A stretch of 64,000 nucleotides of DNA, from contig JALMGJ010000005.1 of assembly GCA_023362775.1 (NCBI GenBank), forward strand, positions 89,477,421 through 89,541,420, given 5' to 3'. This DNA comes from Charina bottae. Taxonomy: Eukaryota > Chordata > Lepidosauria > Squamata > Charinaidae. A program made the translations under genes and the position numbers. The notes beneath the pieces are model-generated. The model did no database searches and had not been told where the DNA came from. It was given only the letters and a program-made list of their open reading frames with translations. Within the stretch, counting starts at the first letter, position 1. Every line of letters begins with the position of its first letter. Shown piece after piece: positions 26,168-38,266 of the stretch.

Positions 26168-27200
26168 ATACATCCAAAAGTGGTCATACAGTATATATAA
26201 CAGGTGGTATCTCAGGTTTTCTCAGAAATAGGTAATATTTGAACCAAAAATCTTATGAAGAGAAATGTTTAGAACTGGATCCTATGCAGTCTACATTATA
26301 GGACTTTTTGTCCTAGGACACAGCATTCTAAGAACTAATACCAGCTTTAATCTGAACAGAAATATTAGTTCTGCACGGTTCATTCAATGACAGCTAACGA
26401 AGATGTGCATTTCTTGTCAGAAAAGGCAGATTAGTGTCCTATCTTTATCATTCAAAATCTGGTAACAAACATTTTTGGCATTTTGTACCAACACCCCGGG
26501 ACCCTGAAATCTCATTTAAGCCATCCCTTTCTGCAGGAGCTTTGCCTACACACTTTCAAGCATAACATTCTAACAGTAAGGACTAGAAATTTGCTATAAA
26601 TAAATAAGGGCAGGAGGAGTTAAAAATTCTTAGCAAGCTAAGTCCATGCACGGCACTACTTCCCCCCCCCCCCGCCCCGCCCTCGCTCCTACAGAATCAC
26701 AACATGTTGCTGAGGATTTTGAAAAGGAGTAAGCATTGAGCTGTTTGGGGTATAAATTTATCCGCATCAAGAAGAATTACCACTTCCAGATGGATCTGGT
26801 GTGCGAATTTCAGCTGCTCAGAAACTGAGAAAGGAAGTAGAGAGCAGATGAGATTCCTTCCCACAACTCCTTATTTTCTACTTTTCTCCTAAGAGGATAT
26901 ATGAAAATTCCAGTTGAGTTGTTGGGCCTGTTTTAAATTACAGCAGGTTTTTCTGAAACTCCCCAAAATAGAATGTGTGCTGTGAACAGCCCAAGTATGA
27001 AACACGAGTTGGCCAGCAGCCCCAACAGCATGAAAGGCTGATACACACAACAATCCAGCAGCCTCTATGACACTTCTGTTGCTGGGTGGCAGCCCTGCAG
27101 ACTGCAAGCTCTGAAGGAGGGTTGTGTGTCTGTGTTTGTGTGTGCATCTATATGTCTTGGCAAAGGGTTTTAATGTTCCCCAGCTGTAATAAGCTTCTTG
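26168..27200. other. ZCCHC24: Intronic sequence, nothing specific recognised
   Basis: Contains a poly-C tract with GCCCCGCCC at about 26661-26683. No exon or element recognised. Confidence 0.4.
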
Positions 27201-27212
27201 TAACAGGTCAGG

Positions 27213-27528
27213 GGGTGTGGTGGCTCAGCGGGTAAGACGCCAGGCTTGTCGATCGGAAGGTTGCAAGTTTGGGGGTTCAAATCCCTGAGCTCCCGCACTC
27301 GCCCCAGCTCCTGCCAACCTAGCAATTCGAAAGCATGCAAATGCAAGTAGATGAATAGGTACCACTTCGGTGGGTAGGTAACAGCGTTCCGCATGTGTCA
27401 TGCCGGCCACATGACTGTGGAAGCGTCTTCGGACAACACTGGCTCTTCGGCTAACAAACGGAGGTGAGCACCATCCCCTAGAGTCGGACACGACTGCACA
27501 AATGTGCGGGGGGAACCTTTACCTTTAC
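27213..27528 (+). mobile_element. tRNA-derived SINE, second family, full length
   Basis: The head GGTGTGGTGGCTCAGCGGG contains an A box (TGGCTCAGCGG), and a B box GTTCAAATC follows. The body is shared with 20645 and 37126, and the 3' end reads CTAGAGTCGGACACGACTGC, then GGAACCTTTACC. A 12-bp target duplication TAACAGGTCAGG flanks it (from 27201 and from 27529), showing a complete LINE-mediated insertion. Confidence 0.93.
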
Positions 27529-28317
27529 TAACAGGTCAGGGACACCCATTAATTTAATATGTTCAGAGTAATCTCACATGTAGGGTTCTCTCCCTTCTGC
27601 ACAGCTGTTGGCTTGGATGTAGCTGTCTCTGTGCACTCTTATGAGTAGATGTGGGTTACTAGGAAACAGTGAATTCTGTTTCTTTATCCTCACTTTGAGA
27701 TTGTTCCAAAAGAACAAAAATGTGGGCTATCCTGAGGGTTTTATAAACAGCGAAACAGTAACATCATAAAAGCTACACAGATATTTCTTCCTTCTTACAC
27801 ACTTGCATAGCAAAACAGAGGTGTGATTTCTGTGCTCTTTGCATTGAGCTACCTGTTTCTCATGTAACAATGTCAATGTGATATAACTAACTCAACTTTC
27901 CGTAACAGTTGTGTATCATATATGCAATCGGCTTGTAAAAAGGTAAAGCATTACTCTTAGATATCTCCATAGCTAAGTAACTAGACAGATGCCCATATCA
28001 GGGATCCCGCTATGGAGAGCCTTCACCATTTCCAACCATTTTCTCCTGCTTTGCTTTGAAACCATGAAGTTCAGACCATGGAAGAATAAATTCACAAGCA
28101 TGCACAATGCCTCCCTTGTTTTTATTCCCCAACCTGGAGATCTTCAGATATGTTGCACTACTCTTAGAATTTCAAACCAATGCAAACATCGGCTGTCATG
28201 TTATCCCGTTTCAAATTCACAACATGGCATTTACACACTTTCAAGATCCAGCTAAAGAAATTGGTTAATTTTGGTTCTCATTTGCCCAGTGTTTATTTTC
28301 TATTTGCCCATTTGTGA

Positions 28318-28440
28318 TGGAAGGGAAGGGAAGGGAAGGGAAGGGAAGGGAAGGGAAGGGAAGGGAAGGGAAGGGAAGGGAAGGGAAGGGAAGGGGAGGG
28401 GAGGGGAGGGGAGGGGAGGGGAGGGGAGGGGAGGGAAGGA
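28318..28440. repeat. (GGGAA)n(GGGGA)n pentanucleotide tract
   Basis: About 15 GGGAA-type units pass into about 9 GGGGA-type units, giving an uninterrupted purine strand of about 120 nt. Open frames on both strands over it are artefacts. Confidence 0.97.
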
Positions 28441-28445
28441 GGGAG

Positions 28446-29590
28446 GTTTCAGAAAAGTGCAAGTAATTCAAGTAATTTTTATTCAATATTTTTTCTACCA
28501 ATATACACAATTTTATATCATATGCACATTTTGGCTAGCAATATTTCCCTAGATAATGCTTTTTAGGAATGAACGTTCCATAGTGAACATATTTGTGTAT
28601 AAATATATTATCTACTTCTGAGAAATACATACACAAAATGTGATAATGATTGAGACGTTTTCATGTTGTAAGTTCTTATTAAAATAAGTAAGTAAAATAG
28701 ATAAAATAAGTTAACTGTATTGTTCAAACCCAGCTCTCCAACACATGCAGGCATACAGGAGAAAGCAATTCTAACAGGCTGACCAAGTAAAATTTCTTAG
28801 AAAAGAATTATAATTCCTGTCATTTTTTCTGAGTTCTTTTCCTTAGTCAAGGCAATTTCTAAGATGTAGCTTTGACATGCCAATCACTGAGTGTTCTGGT
28901 CGACAACCCTCTCTTTAATATTCTTGATATATGCTGCATAGGAACATGGAGCCATCTTCACTCATTGGTCAATCCAGACCTCCAACCAAAGTGGAATAAT
29001 AGGAACTATTAATCCCATCAGCCCAATTTTGAAGGACACAGTCTCTTCTCTGTAGTGGGTTGACCATTGGCTTTAAGGAGTGGTTCTACGGAGTTCAGAA
29101 ATTAAGAAATGTATTTTGCATTGGGGGTTCCATTAGACCCTCCGTCTTCTGTAATTTGATATTTTGAAAACATGAAATTATAGCAGGGGAGGCAGATTTT
29201 ACTGTATGCAGATGACGTTTTTTAAACTGGACAGAAATTTCTAGCTTTCTTCATTAATACATGAGTTTGGGATCTTATGTGGTTATTCTATAAACCGGAG
29301 TAGATCAGATTTGATGCCCCTGGATCATAACAATAATTTTGATATGCATCTTCTGACTCCTTTGTTTATCTTCATAATTCATAAGAATCCCCAGGAAGTT
29401 TCCTCAACTGGTAAATTTGACTTTATCCCCATTTGTCCCCCATACTTTCTCCCCAATGGAAAAGGTGTCTGTTTTCCCAAATCCCCTCATTGTCAAGCAC
29501 AGCCATACAAACACAGAGTTCATTTTACTATATTTAATACAGTTCAATTCTGAAATGACAAGTGAGAAGCAGGCCTCCAGTATCCTTTGT
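28446..29590. other. ZCCHC24: Intronic sequence, nothing specific recognised
   Basis: AT-rich; no exon or mobile element seen. Confidence 0.4.
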
Positions 29591-29593
29591 GAG

Positions 29594-29606
29594 CCTGTAG
29601 GTGGCA
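29594..29606 (+). promoter_or_regulatory. CTCF-like motif
   Basis: CCTGTAGGTGGCA differs from CCASYAGRKGGCA at one position and is followed by GCA. Unlike the others, its flank does not clearly show the dispersed repeat. Inference from the motif only. Confidence 0.35.
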
Positions 29607-29785
29607 GCATTGAGCTGAAGTTGGCTGACCTTAAAAATCTAGGCAAGCTTGGATCTGATTAACATTTGGATGGGAGGCCACAAGAAAATATCAGGACCTT
29701 AGGCTAGGCTGAGAAATTGGAAGACATCTTGGGAGAAAGCAGGGGCAAACAGCTTCTGAATTGTTGCCAAGAAAATGACACAGAG
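29607..29785 (+). mobile_element. 5S rRNA-derived SINE, decayed copy
   Basis: CAAGCTTGGATCTGATTAAC and TTTGGATGGGAGGCCAC follow the 3' half of 5S rRNA. The body TAGGCTAGGCTGAGAAATTG and GTTGCCAAGAAAATGACA is shared with the copies at 15935 and 29890. Confidence 0.7.
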
Positions 29786-29889
29786 GCGTCAGTTTAATCA
29801 CAAAGAGGCAAGATGGATTTGGAATTAATGTCTTTCCTTTAGCTCCAGAAATGGCAGCACATAAGGTGGCCTTAGCTGTCCTCTGAAAA

Positions 29890-30055
29890 AAAGCTAAATA
29901 GGGTTAGAGATAGTTAGTTTTGCAAAGGGAGACCACCAGGAGATCTTGGGGCTGTACACTAGACTGAGAATTTTAAAAAAAAATGTGGAAGAAGCCAGTG
30001 GCAAAACACTTACTGCCAATAAAATGACATGAACATGCTGATGAAGTCCCCAGGA
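29890..30055 (+). mobile_element. 5S rRNA-derived SINE, decayed copy
   Basis: GCTAAATAGGGTTAGAGATA and AAAGGGAGACCACC recall the 5S segment. The body TACACTAGACTGAGAATTTT, the A run and AAAATGACATGAAC match the neighbouring copy 0.3 kb to the left. Confidence 0.6.
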
Positions 30056-30370
30056 TTTCAACTCAGGAGAACTCCTTTACCTTTTCTATTGCAAGGAAAT
30101 TCCTCAAGTCCATTGATTTCTGATTTTTTTTTAAAGCTCTCCATGATCTGGCAAGGATTCTGATCACTCTGTTGCTATGGTGTCTGTCTGAATTGCCATA
30201 ATCCAGCAAAGGTATTTGTTTGTCCCCACATCTCAGCTTCCATGCCTGCAGTTGGTGCAGCATTGACTCCGCTGACATTAATCTGCCCTGTTGTAAGCTG
30301 GACATAAACAAGCCTGCATGTAAAACTGTCTTATGCTGAATCAGAATTCCTAGTCCTCTTTTGTCTACGT

Positions 30371-30685
30371 CAGAGCTTTCCAAACTGTGTGTCGGGACAC
30401 GTTAGTGTGTCGGCTGCAGTGTCTGGGTGTGTCGCGGCTGCTGCTGCCTCCAAACCCTGCCAGGATTCCGCACAGGTCCTAGTGCCTGCCTTGTGCCTTG
30501 CTGCCTCCAAACCTGCTGTGATTCCACGCAGGTCCTAGTGCCTGCCTTGTGCCTTGCTGCCTCCAAACCTGCTGTGATTCCGCGCAGGTCCTAGTGCCTG
30601 CCTTGTGCCCTGCTGTAAGAGTGTGTCGCGAAATGATGCATGTCTAAAAAGTGTGTCACCAACATGAAAAGTTTGGAAAGCTCTG
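30371..30685. mobile_element. hAT-type MITE, family A, three internal 56-bp repeats
   Basis: Inverted relative to the copy at 24279. The termini are CAGAGCTTTCCAAAC and its complement, and the target duplication GTCTACGT is exact (30363-30370, 30686-30693). Three copies of the 56-bp unit are present. Confidence 0.95.
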
Positions 30686-30971
30686 GTCTACGTATTCCCA
30701 AATTCTGAGTTTTATCTCTGCTATGCAAGGTCCTTTCTAAATGGGAGACCATAAGATTCAAACCTGCACTCTTTTAGATATAAAACTTGAATTTTGCTAT
30801 GACAGCTCTCCCCCTATGCATAACCCAAGCTGGGCAGCTATTTGTGGGAACTAAATGCAACTAATTTAGGACCCTGTCCCATTCTAAAGATCTACTGTCT
30901 GCGGTATGACAGAATTCAGAAGAAAGTCACTATGCTTCTGTCATGACAGATGAGAACCTTCTTAGCTACAT

Positions 30972-31150
30972 CGGTTTAATGTAGTGGTTAAGTTGCTGGA
31001 TTAGAAATTGGGAGTCTGTGGGTTCTAGTCATGGATGTTGGCTGGGCGGCTTTGGTTTCAGCCCACCCCACCCCACCCCACCCCACAGGGAGAAAATAGA
31101 AGGAGGGGGGACTGTTCTAAATAAAGGTGGGATTGAAATCTAAGAAATAA
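30972..31150 (+). mobile_element. Sauria-type SINE, diverged
   Basis: TTTAATGTAGTGGTTAAGTT head, GGGTTCTAGTC near the B box, the GGCTGGGCGGCTTTGG body and a GGTGGGATTGAAATCTAAG-type tail. The middle is expanded by a CCCCA run (about 31063-31088). Confidence 0.75.
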
Positions 31151-32439
31151 ATCAGAGGAACGTTAGTCCTGCTGACCCTGCAGGTCGTCCCAAACACTTC
31201 AACTTTGGTTTGGACTGAAGTATTTTTTAAAAAACAATCTCCCATTTGCTCAAAATTGAAGTTGGAACTCTCCTAAATTCCAGGAGGAAAGAACAGCATC
31301 TTCTAAAATCATAGATTGATTAGGACATCCACAAGCGAATGAAGAACACGATGACCTTGTTTGACGGAGTTGAGATCACCAAGTATTTGCCAGCAGATTT
31401 TTTTGAAGATTCCAACTGAGCTTTTATTCATCTACTCACTGTCAAGATAACCATTCTGCCTCCTGTCTTTCCCCTCTTCTGGGAAGAACTGTCCTGAACC
31501 CCAAACTTGGAGGGATGTGCATCTAGTGAATGGTTCAATACTTACAAGGAGTCGATGGACTGGTAGTTTTCCATTCAAAGCATTCAAATGAATCAGTTGA
31601 AATGTACTCATTATACTATTTCGGTATAATGAAAAGATGGATACGCTTAGCTTTGAGAAAAGCGGATAAATTATGATTTCTTTATGTCTCCTTTGCTGTG
31701 TTTATACAGGGGTAGAGAGCCTTTTACAGCTCTCTTCTGGGATAGAGTTTGAACATGTTCCAGTTTGGATGGCATTTTTAACTCTCCCCCTCCCATGGCC
31801 ACTCACCTCTGATACATCAAACTACACACATTGCATCCAGTCCTGGGGGCATTTATTAAACAATATAACAGCTCTTCTACATATTTATTTCTCCTACTTC
31901 AGCCTCTTCTTTCATACCACTCTCCTACCCAACAAAATGTAAGAATGCCCACATACTGTAAGTATTTCCTACATCTGCACACATGCTTTTTTATTTTATA
32001 TTTTAACTGAACCCCTGTTCCAGGATTTGAAGACACTTTCTGTTAGGAAAAATGCACATAGATTAAACAATTTATTTGCATTTTTGTTTGCATTCATTGT
32101 TTGAAGTATCATTAGAGATATCTTCTTCTAACTTCTTGCAAATATTGCCTTAAGGCAAATGCAGAATAAGACACAAAATTGTCATTGATTTTTTGAGTAA
32201 TATCTTGGTGGGATTGCTTAAGAAAATTTGGATTCTTGAAAAGTCATATAGTTCCCTACTGTTAAATTATCTAACCCAGCTTTTTATATGATGAAATCCC
32301 ATACTTCTAGTGTTGGACAGATAGCTACACACACAAAGGCCATGTTTCTGTGATAACTTAATTGAATCGCAGGGGTCGGATGAGTTTAAAAGTGGTTAAT
32401 TAATCTTTAATTTACCCTTATCCCAAACAGGCATAGTCA
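31151..32439. other. ZCCHC24: Intronic sequence, nothing specific recognised
   Basis: AT-rich; no exon or mobile element seen. Confidence 0.4.
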
Positions 32440-32444
32440 TGCAC

Positions 32445-32714
32445 TGTCAGCCCTCCCAGGTAAACCAGACAGGAAACACAAGATGAGCTAATTCTACTTT
32501 ATTGTAAGGCTACATTAACAGAATCTTGCAAGTCTGAAAGTACAAATCTCCCACCATCCCTATTTACCGCCTGAGTAGTTAGGGTGGGTCCTTCCTAAGT
32601 TTCTTTCTGTGACCATTACTCTGTTGCGGGCTCCTTTCTCCTTTATCTGATTGTTCCCTAGGTGGCATCTCCCCCCCCCCCCATCTTCCATGGTCACCCT
32701 CACATTCCATCACA
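32445..32714 (-). mobile_element. Solo LTR, 270 bp
   Basis: Bounded by TGTCAG and CATCACA in plus orientation (TG...CA termini), with an exact 5-bp target duplication TGCAC (32440-32444, 32715-32719). An AATAAA on the minus strand (32503-32498) fits LTR polyadenylation and sets the orientation. A related LTR lies at 53754-54009. A poly-C tract interrupts it near 32669. No internal coding region remains. Confidence 0.85.
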
Positions 32715-32773
32715 TGCACAGCATCCAATAAGCTTCTAGAGCTACAAAATCTGGACTGCCGAACTCCAGGTGA

Positions 32774-32825
32774 CCACTAGATGGCCACAACAAGATGCAA
32801 AAATCCCATTGCTGCCCTCTAGTGG
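32774..32825. promoter_or_regulatory. Inverted pair of exact CTCF core matches
   Basis: CCACTAGATGGCC (32774-32786, plus) and TGCCCTCTAGTGG (32813-32825, CCACTAGAGGGCA on minus) match the CTCF core CCASYAGRKGGC, which ends at the C preceding the last base of each, with no mismatch. The two sites face each other 26 bp apart, just beyond the solo LTR. The surrounding sequence resembles 14545-14645 and 56590-56620, so the pair seems to belong to a dispersed repeat. Confidence 0.55.
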
Positions 32826-33519
32826 CCATCTGAAGTTTTGCAGTCTATATCTGGCAGCTCTAAACTCCACTCTTACATACCAAAGTCAACTCAGTTAACT
32901 AATTTTGCATATTTAGTTCTAGAGAGAAAGAGGACTGATAATGCAAACATTTTCTATTACAGAATCCACCTCTCCCTAACACGGATTAGCAGCTGCCTTC
33001 CTGCCCAATGGGAAAGGACCAAGTGATGCCACAAAGCTGTGACATTAGTCTCCTGGGGCAAGGACCTATACAGTGCCAAGTAGATGAGCAGAGCCTCTAC
33101 ATCCCCAAAGCTGTCATACCTCTGTGTTGCCAGAAGAACAGTAAGATGATTTGATGATGTTACTAAGAGAACATCTGTCAGAAACCCCTTAAACCAAACC
33201 CATCTTTGTGCATCAGCTTCAGAGGGCAGCCAGGTGACCCCAGGAAAAATTGCAGGTGCTTTAAGTGTTATATAGTGCTACAGACAAGTCCATGCAGCCT
33301 TTGTATTACATTCTGCCCTTCAAAACTCAATCTTGGCACAGCTCTATGAGTGCCTGGGTGGGAAAAGAGTGTTTTGGTAAAAGAGCAATGACTTTTCCAC
33401 AAGACTTCTTTATGATTGACGGAGGAGTAATCTGCAAATTACTTCTTATTCCCTATTCAACCAAGCAGCCAAGAAAACAAACCAATGGATCATCAAACAA
33501 ATCACCCCAGAGTTCTCAC
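32826..33519. other. ZCCHC24: Intronic sequence, nothing specific recognised
   Basis: No exon or mobile element is recognised. Confidence 0.4.
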
Positions 33520-33765
33520 TCCAGGCACAAATGACCAGGCTCGAATTATCCTACTTCGGGCGAAGAACCAGCTCTCTGGAGAAGACTCTGATGCTGGGAA
33601 AGGTGGAAGGAAAGAGAAGAAGAGGATGACCAGCAGCAAGGTGGATGGACTCAGTTACAGTGGCAATGAGTGCACTGTTGGAAGAGCTGAAGGACCAGGT
33701 TGGAGACAAATCATCATGGAGAAAATCTATATGGTCACTAAGAGTCGACAATGACTTGATGGCAC
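33520..33765 (+). mobile_element. Bov-B (RTE) LINE 3' end, frameshifted
   Basis: The order CTCTGGAGAAGACTCTGATG, GGGAAAGGTGGAAGGAAAGA, then CACTAAGAGTCGACAATGAC parallels the Bov-B C-terminal coding and tail at 25926, but the frame is broken and the copy diverged. Its 3' end seeds an ATCA microsatellite. Confidence 0.75.
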
Positions 33766-33767
33766 AT

Positions 33768-33808
<41 letters not shown>

Positions 33809-33836
33809 GTCAATCAGTCAATTAGTCAATCAATTC
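33766..33836. repeat. (CAAT)n microsatellite at a Bov-B tail
   Basis: About 17 CAAT/CAGT units directly abut the Bov-B 3' terminus. Confidence 0.93.
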
Positions 33837-35430
33837 AACCAAGACACTGAGGAATGTTAACTTAGTACTATCCTTTATTAGGGTGATGACAGAGAGCAAA
33901 TACGTAAGGACATTAGATGCTCCCATTCTATCCTGTGTTTCACATTTCTGACTTCTAACGCTTGCCTCCTTCCTAAGTCTGATAAAATCTTGATTCATCA
34001 GAAGTCACGTTTTTAATATTTGCCGATCTTGTTAGAAATAAGAATCTTTGGTCCATTATTTTCTGAATCACCGGCATTTTCCCAAAGCAAAACAATGCAG
34101 ATACCTTCTCTAGGTTAAGAAATTGATCTCAATTCATTTCCAACATACTAAAGTGCAAATTCAGGGTGCAGTAATGTTAATTACTACAATTAGTGGGATT
34201 AGACTTCTAGGCATCTGACTTATTATTTGGATTTTCCTACCCAGCAATTATTACCTGGTGTGAATAATTCTAATATCACCACTGAGTGTAAGAAAGATAT
34301 GATCTTTATTATTCTCAAGCCTGAAACACTTCTTTGGAAATTAAGAACCTGTACTCTCTTTGCAGTATCATCCATATTGTAACAAACTCAGTTTCGATGT
34401 CCAGGCAATCATCTTCAGGAAAGCCTTAGCACTTAGCTCTTTCCTCCTGCTTTGCTGTTTTCAAGCACTTGCTCATGTTTTTGGATGCCCGGTTTCCCTT
34501 TCTGCTGACTTCCTTAGAGAACCAGTTCTGCAGAAGACCCATTTCTAACTGACACCATCCCTTTGATAAATGAAGCCCACAAACCTAACCCCTTGTTCCA
34601 TTTCCGGACTCTGTTGCTGATTCCGCCTTTGGGTTATTTTGGTCTTCCACTCACTCACAGCTGTCCCTTTCTTCTACTCTTCCATAATTAAAAAAGAAAG
34701 AAAGAGGGAGGGAGGGAGGGAGGGAGGGAGGGAGAGAGAGGGACTGAAAAGGCTCCAGAGGAAAACTATGAAGGAACAGGTGTACCCTGGGGGGAGACCT
34801 TGGCCACAGACAATGCTTGAAGTGTTTTGATATCACCGAGCATACAAGCTTTCAAAGGTGTCCTTGTCAGGGTGGAATCTCAACACACTGATTCTTTTTC
34901 TCCTCTGTTTCCTCCCCTACCCCACCCCAAGTTGACACCCCTCCTGTGCCACACAGAAATGTTATCCATTATTTGGTACCACTGGCATTTGATGAGAACA
35001 AAGAAAGCATTTATTTAAACAGGAGCTAGCTTTGTGTCTCTCGGTGGAGTGGGCCTGTGTCTGTATGTGTTAGGCTGGGAGAATTCTGAACTCCAAAGGA
35101 GCTGCCATTGTCACAGAAACTGGACTCAATTCAAAGCAACACAGTGGCTGACATGATGCTGGTTTTAAACCTTGCCCCACTAGCTGGTTTCTCACAGTTC
35201 ATTCAAAGCATTTCATAGAATACAGTCTCAAGTATTCTTTCAAAGCCCCAGCAAGGCTGAAGCTGGGCCTTTGAGATGTTGCATAATCCCAACTATGAGC
35301 TGTGCTGTCAAGATTGAGGGTTGTAAGTTCCCCATTCCTTGCTACACACATGTGGTAAAGGGTTGACGTTGCACCAGGACTGTTCAAATCCTGTTGCCAT
35401 GGAAATTCCCTGGGTAACTTTGGACCACTC
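33837..35430. other. ZCCHC24: Intronic sequence with one short purine tract
   Basis: A GAAA/GGGA purine tract occupies about 34690-34742. Nothing else is recognised. Confidence 0.4.
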
Positions 35431-35433
35431 AGT

Positions 35434-35554
35434 CTCCCTCCCTCCCTCCCTCCCTCCCTCCCTCCCTCCCTCCCTCCCTTCCTTCCTTCCTTCCTTCCTT
35501 CCTTCCTTCCTTCCTTCCTTCCTTCCTTCCTTCCTTCCTTCCTTCCTTCCTTCC
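35434..35554. repeat. (CCCT)n(CCTT)n tetranucleotide tract
   Basis: About 11 CCCT units pass into about 19 CCTT units, an uninterrupted pyrimidine strand of about 120 nt. Long GRKE-type frames on the minus strand are artefacts. Confidence 0.97.
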
Positions 35555-35599
35555 TCCATCCCACTTTCTTTCCCTTCCCAGCACTCCCCACCCTCCCGC

Positions 35600-35810
35600 C
35601 GGCTATATAGATTTATACCTTGCCTTTCCTCCATGAACTCAAGGTGACATACATTACACTCCCTCCTCCTTTCCTCCTCAACAACAACCCTGCCATTTTG
35701 GCTGGGCTAGGGAGAGTGACTGCTCCAAGAACACCTTGTGAGCTTCTGTGGCTGATGCTGCCTGTGAATCCAGGCATCGCTGTTCCTAGTCTAATGTCTT
35801 AACCCCCCGG
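35600..35810 (-). mobile_element. Sauria-type SINE, highly diverged
   Basis: Minus-orientation order of tail, CTCCCTCCTCCTTTCCTCCT, CAACAACAACCCTG, then GGGAGAGTGACTGCTCCAAG matches the Sauria body, but with many changes. The tRNA head is hard to see. Confidence 0.5.
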
Positions 35811-37110
35811 CACAATTTCACGTGCAGAACTGAATCCTAGAGGGTTTGCCCAATGGGCTGTTCCATTCAATTTGAAAATGAGCTTCCTGTGCACATCCAC
35901 ATGGACATATCCATAAAGCCACCAGGAGCTGACAGCTTCTAAGGAAGCTTTACATCTTCTACCGTAAGTTAGAGTGACTTGCCCAAGATTGCTTTGTCAG
36001 CTTCATGGGTGAGTCAGGATATGAACCTCAACCCAATGTGACAATAAACAATTCACAATGCCATCGTGGTGGCTGTCATCCTTGCGGTCACTAAATCGTC
36101 ACTTTGGCTGAATTAGCAAAAAATTTCTGATTTAGAAATTTCATACAGTAGGCAGCTCTTTGGTAGTTTAAGGCTCCTTTCACATTTTATAGGGACCGAA
36201 AGCTGCAGGGACAGAGAAGCAAAGTGGCTAGAGCTGTGCCCCAAGGGGAAGGGAAGGATTTTCTGGGGGCCATGAAAACCCTTGTAGCTTATTTGGGCTG
36301 CCCACTAACCTTGTGCAGGATAACTGAGAAAAAGTTATTTCTCACTCCAGAAAACTGGTAATTCGTTACCTGTGTTGCTTCGTATCCATTTTGGACAATT
36401 ATCTAATCAAGGCTCTAAAGAAGCAAACTTGTGATACGTTCAAGGACTGAGATGGACTAAGATTTCAAGGGTTGGGTCTACAACTCAGCTTCCCATTGCC
36501 CCCCCCCCCCTCAAAAAAAGCCCAGAGCCCAGTGCCAAAATTTGGGAGCAAAATGGCTTCATTTCAGTGGTATGGTTTCATGTTTGTTTGTTTGAAAAAT
36601 ATCTTCAGAGGTGTAATAGGTTGCTCAATGCAATTCATCATTCTTTGAGCCTGGAAGACTGTGGGGCAAGCAATGATAGACAGCAATTGCTAATCCTGAT
36701 CCCCAGTTTATTTCTCAGGCGCATCCAGTGAGTCACTGGAAGTCACAAAGAAAACAACTTACAACCAAGGCCATGTTTTCCCTCTAGTTAAACTTTTTCT
36801 TTCCTTTTAACCCAGCAGTTCTCTTAAAGAGGGGGAAAAAAGCAATAAAAATATATGCAAACTCCACATCATTCTGAAATCATTTTAAAGAGGAACATAC
36901 TCCAGCTGTGGTCGGATGTTAGCCAAGAGCGCAGATGAGTTCACGGCCTGCCAATATCGGTAGGAAACTCTGCCATCAGCTTTGCTGGAGCAAGAATTTA
37001 AATCCCAGCTTTGTATTTGAGTCTCGCACAGATTTCGCTCTCTTTCCCACATACATATATTATAAACACAAAGAACATGGCTGGTTTCTCTGTGCTCAGT
37101 TTTCCCATTA
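35811..37110. other. ZCCHC24: Intronic sequence, nothing specific recognised
   Basis: A poly-C run lies near 36498. No exon or intact mobile element seen. Confidence 0.4.
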
Positions 37111-37125
37111 ATTAAACTCTTTTGC

Positions 37126-37458
37126 GGGGGCGTGGTGGCTCAGCGGGTAAGACGCCAGGCTTGTCGATCGGAAGGTCGCAAGTTCGGAGGTTCGAATTCC
37201 TAGCCCTGCGTGCGGAGTGAGCTCCCGCACTCGCCCCAGCTCTTGCCAACCTAGCAATTCGAAAGCATGTAAATGCAAGTAGATGAATAGGTGCCACTTC
37301 GGTGGGATGGTAACAGTGTTCCGCGCGCGTCATGCCGGCCACATGACCGCGGAAGCGTCTTCGGACAACGCTGGCTCTTCGGCTAAGAAACGGAGATGAG
37401 CACCGGCCCCTAGAGTCGGACACGACTGCACAAATGTGCAGGGGGAACCTTTACCTTT
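37126..37458 (+). mobile_element. tRNA-derived SINE, second family, full length
   Basis: The head GGGGGCGTGGTGGCTCAGCG carries an A box, with a near-consensus B box GGTTCGAATTC. The full body runs to CTAGAGTCGGACACGACTGC and GGGGGAACCTTTACC. An exact 13-bp target duplication TAAACTCTTTTGC (37113-37125, 37459-37471) proves an intact insertion. This is the best-preserved of three copies. Confidence 0.95.
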
Positions 37459-38200
37459 TAAACTCTTTTGCACCGATCATGGGTTTAGCCTCTTGGAAAT
37501 GAGGATATCCACCTCCCCACTGGAGACATGCATGTGCATTTATGTATGAAGAATAGATGAGAACATTTCCATTGGGATCTTGGATTCTTTTAGGAGCAAA
37601 ATGCCTCTTATTTGTGGTTTGAATCACGTATCTACTGCAAAGGATTATATAGTATTGCACAACTGCACCGTTAGCTTTATATTAAAATGATATGATCAAT
37701 ATTAGGAAATATAGCAATGTGAGCAACGCAATGAGAATATAAATATGCCATAGAATATTATCAACCCTGGCATCAAACTGTGATCGATATATTTAACAGA
37801 ACTCAGCTGAACAAAGTGAGAGCAAATAGTAGAATGAAACCAGAGTAGTTTCATGCCTCCCTTGGAAACTCAGACTTCTCAGCAAAAAACCTCCCACAGA
37901 ACAGAGTAGTTTCAGACACTAACATTTGGCTCCATGGATGTAATTATGTAGCATTTTGTTTATTTTATTTTATTTACTTTTTTTTGTATTTCAAGACATA
38001 CATTTTGTGTGAATTCTTCACATCAGAGTTCAAACTCCATGCAATTGCATTTTTGGGGCTTTTCTCCCTTGCTTTTTTTTTTTTTAAAAAAAAACACTGT
38101 GTTTGTATGTATGTATGTATGTATGCCCATCCACATATGTACAAGCGCATATTAATCACTCTGTTTATTAATAATAAGCTGTACAGTTATTTTCTACAAA

Positions 38201-38266
38201 GAAAAGAAAAGAAAAGAAAAGAAAAGAAAAGAAAAGAAAAGAAAAGAAAAGAAAAGAAAAGAAAAA
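38201..38266. repeat. (GAAAA)n pentanucleotide tract
   Basis: About 13 GAAAA units. A (GTAT)n run lies at 38103-38124 just upstream. Confidence 0.95.

Noticed and set aside
27213..27290. A possible tRNA gene
   Set aside because: A and B boxes are present, but the cloverleaf is not maintained and the sequence continues into a SINE body with a target duplication.
28265..28552. Tandem repeats that might suggest a CRISPR-like array
   Set aside because: A simple pentanucleotide repeat with no spacers, in a vertebrate genome.
35199..35634. Lys/Arg/Glu/Gly-repeat frames
   Set aside because: Translation of a CCCT/CCTT tract; low complexity only.
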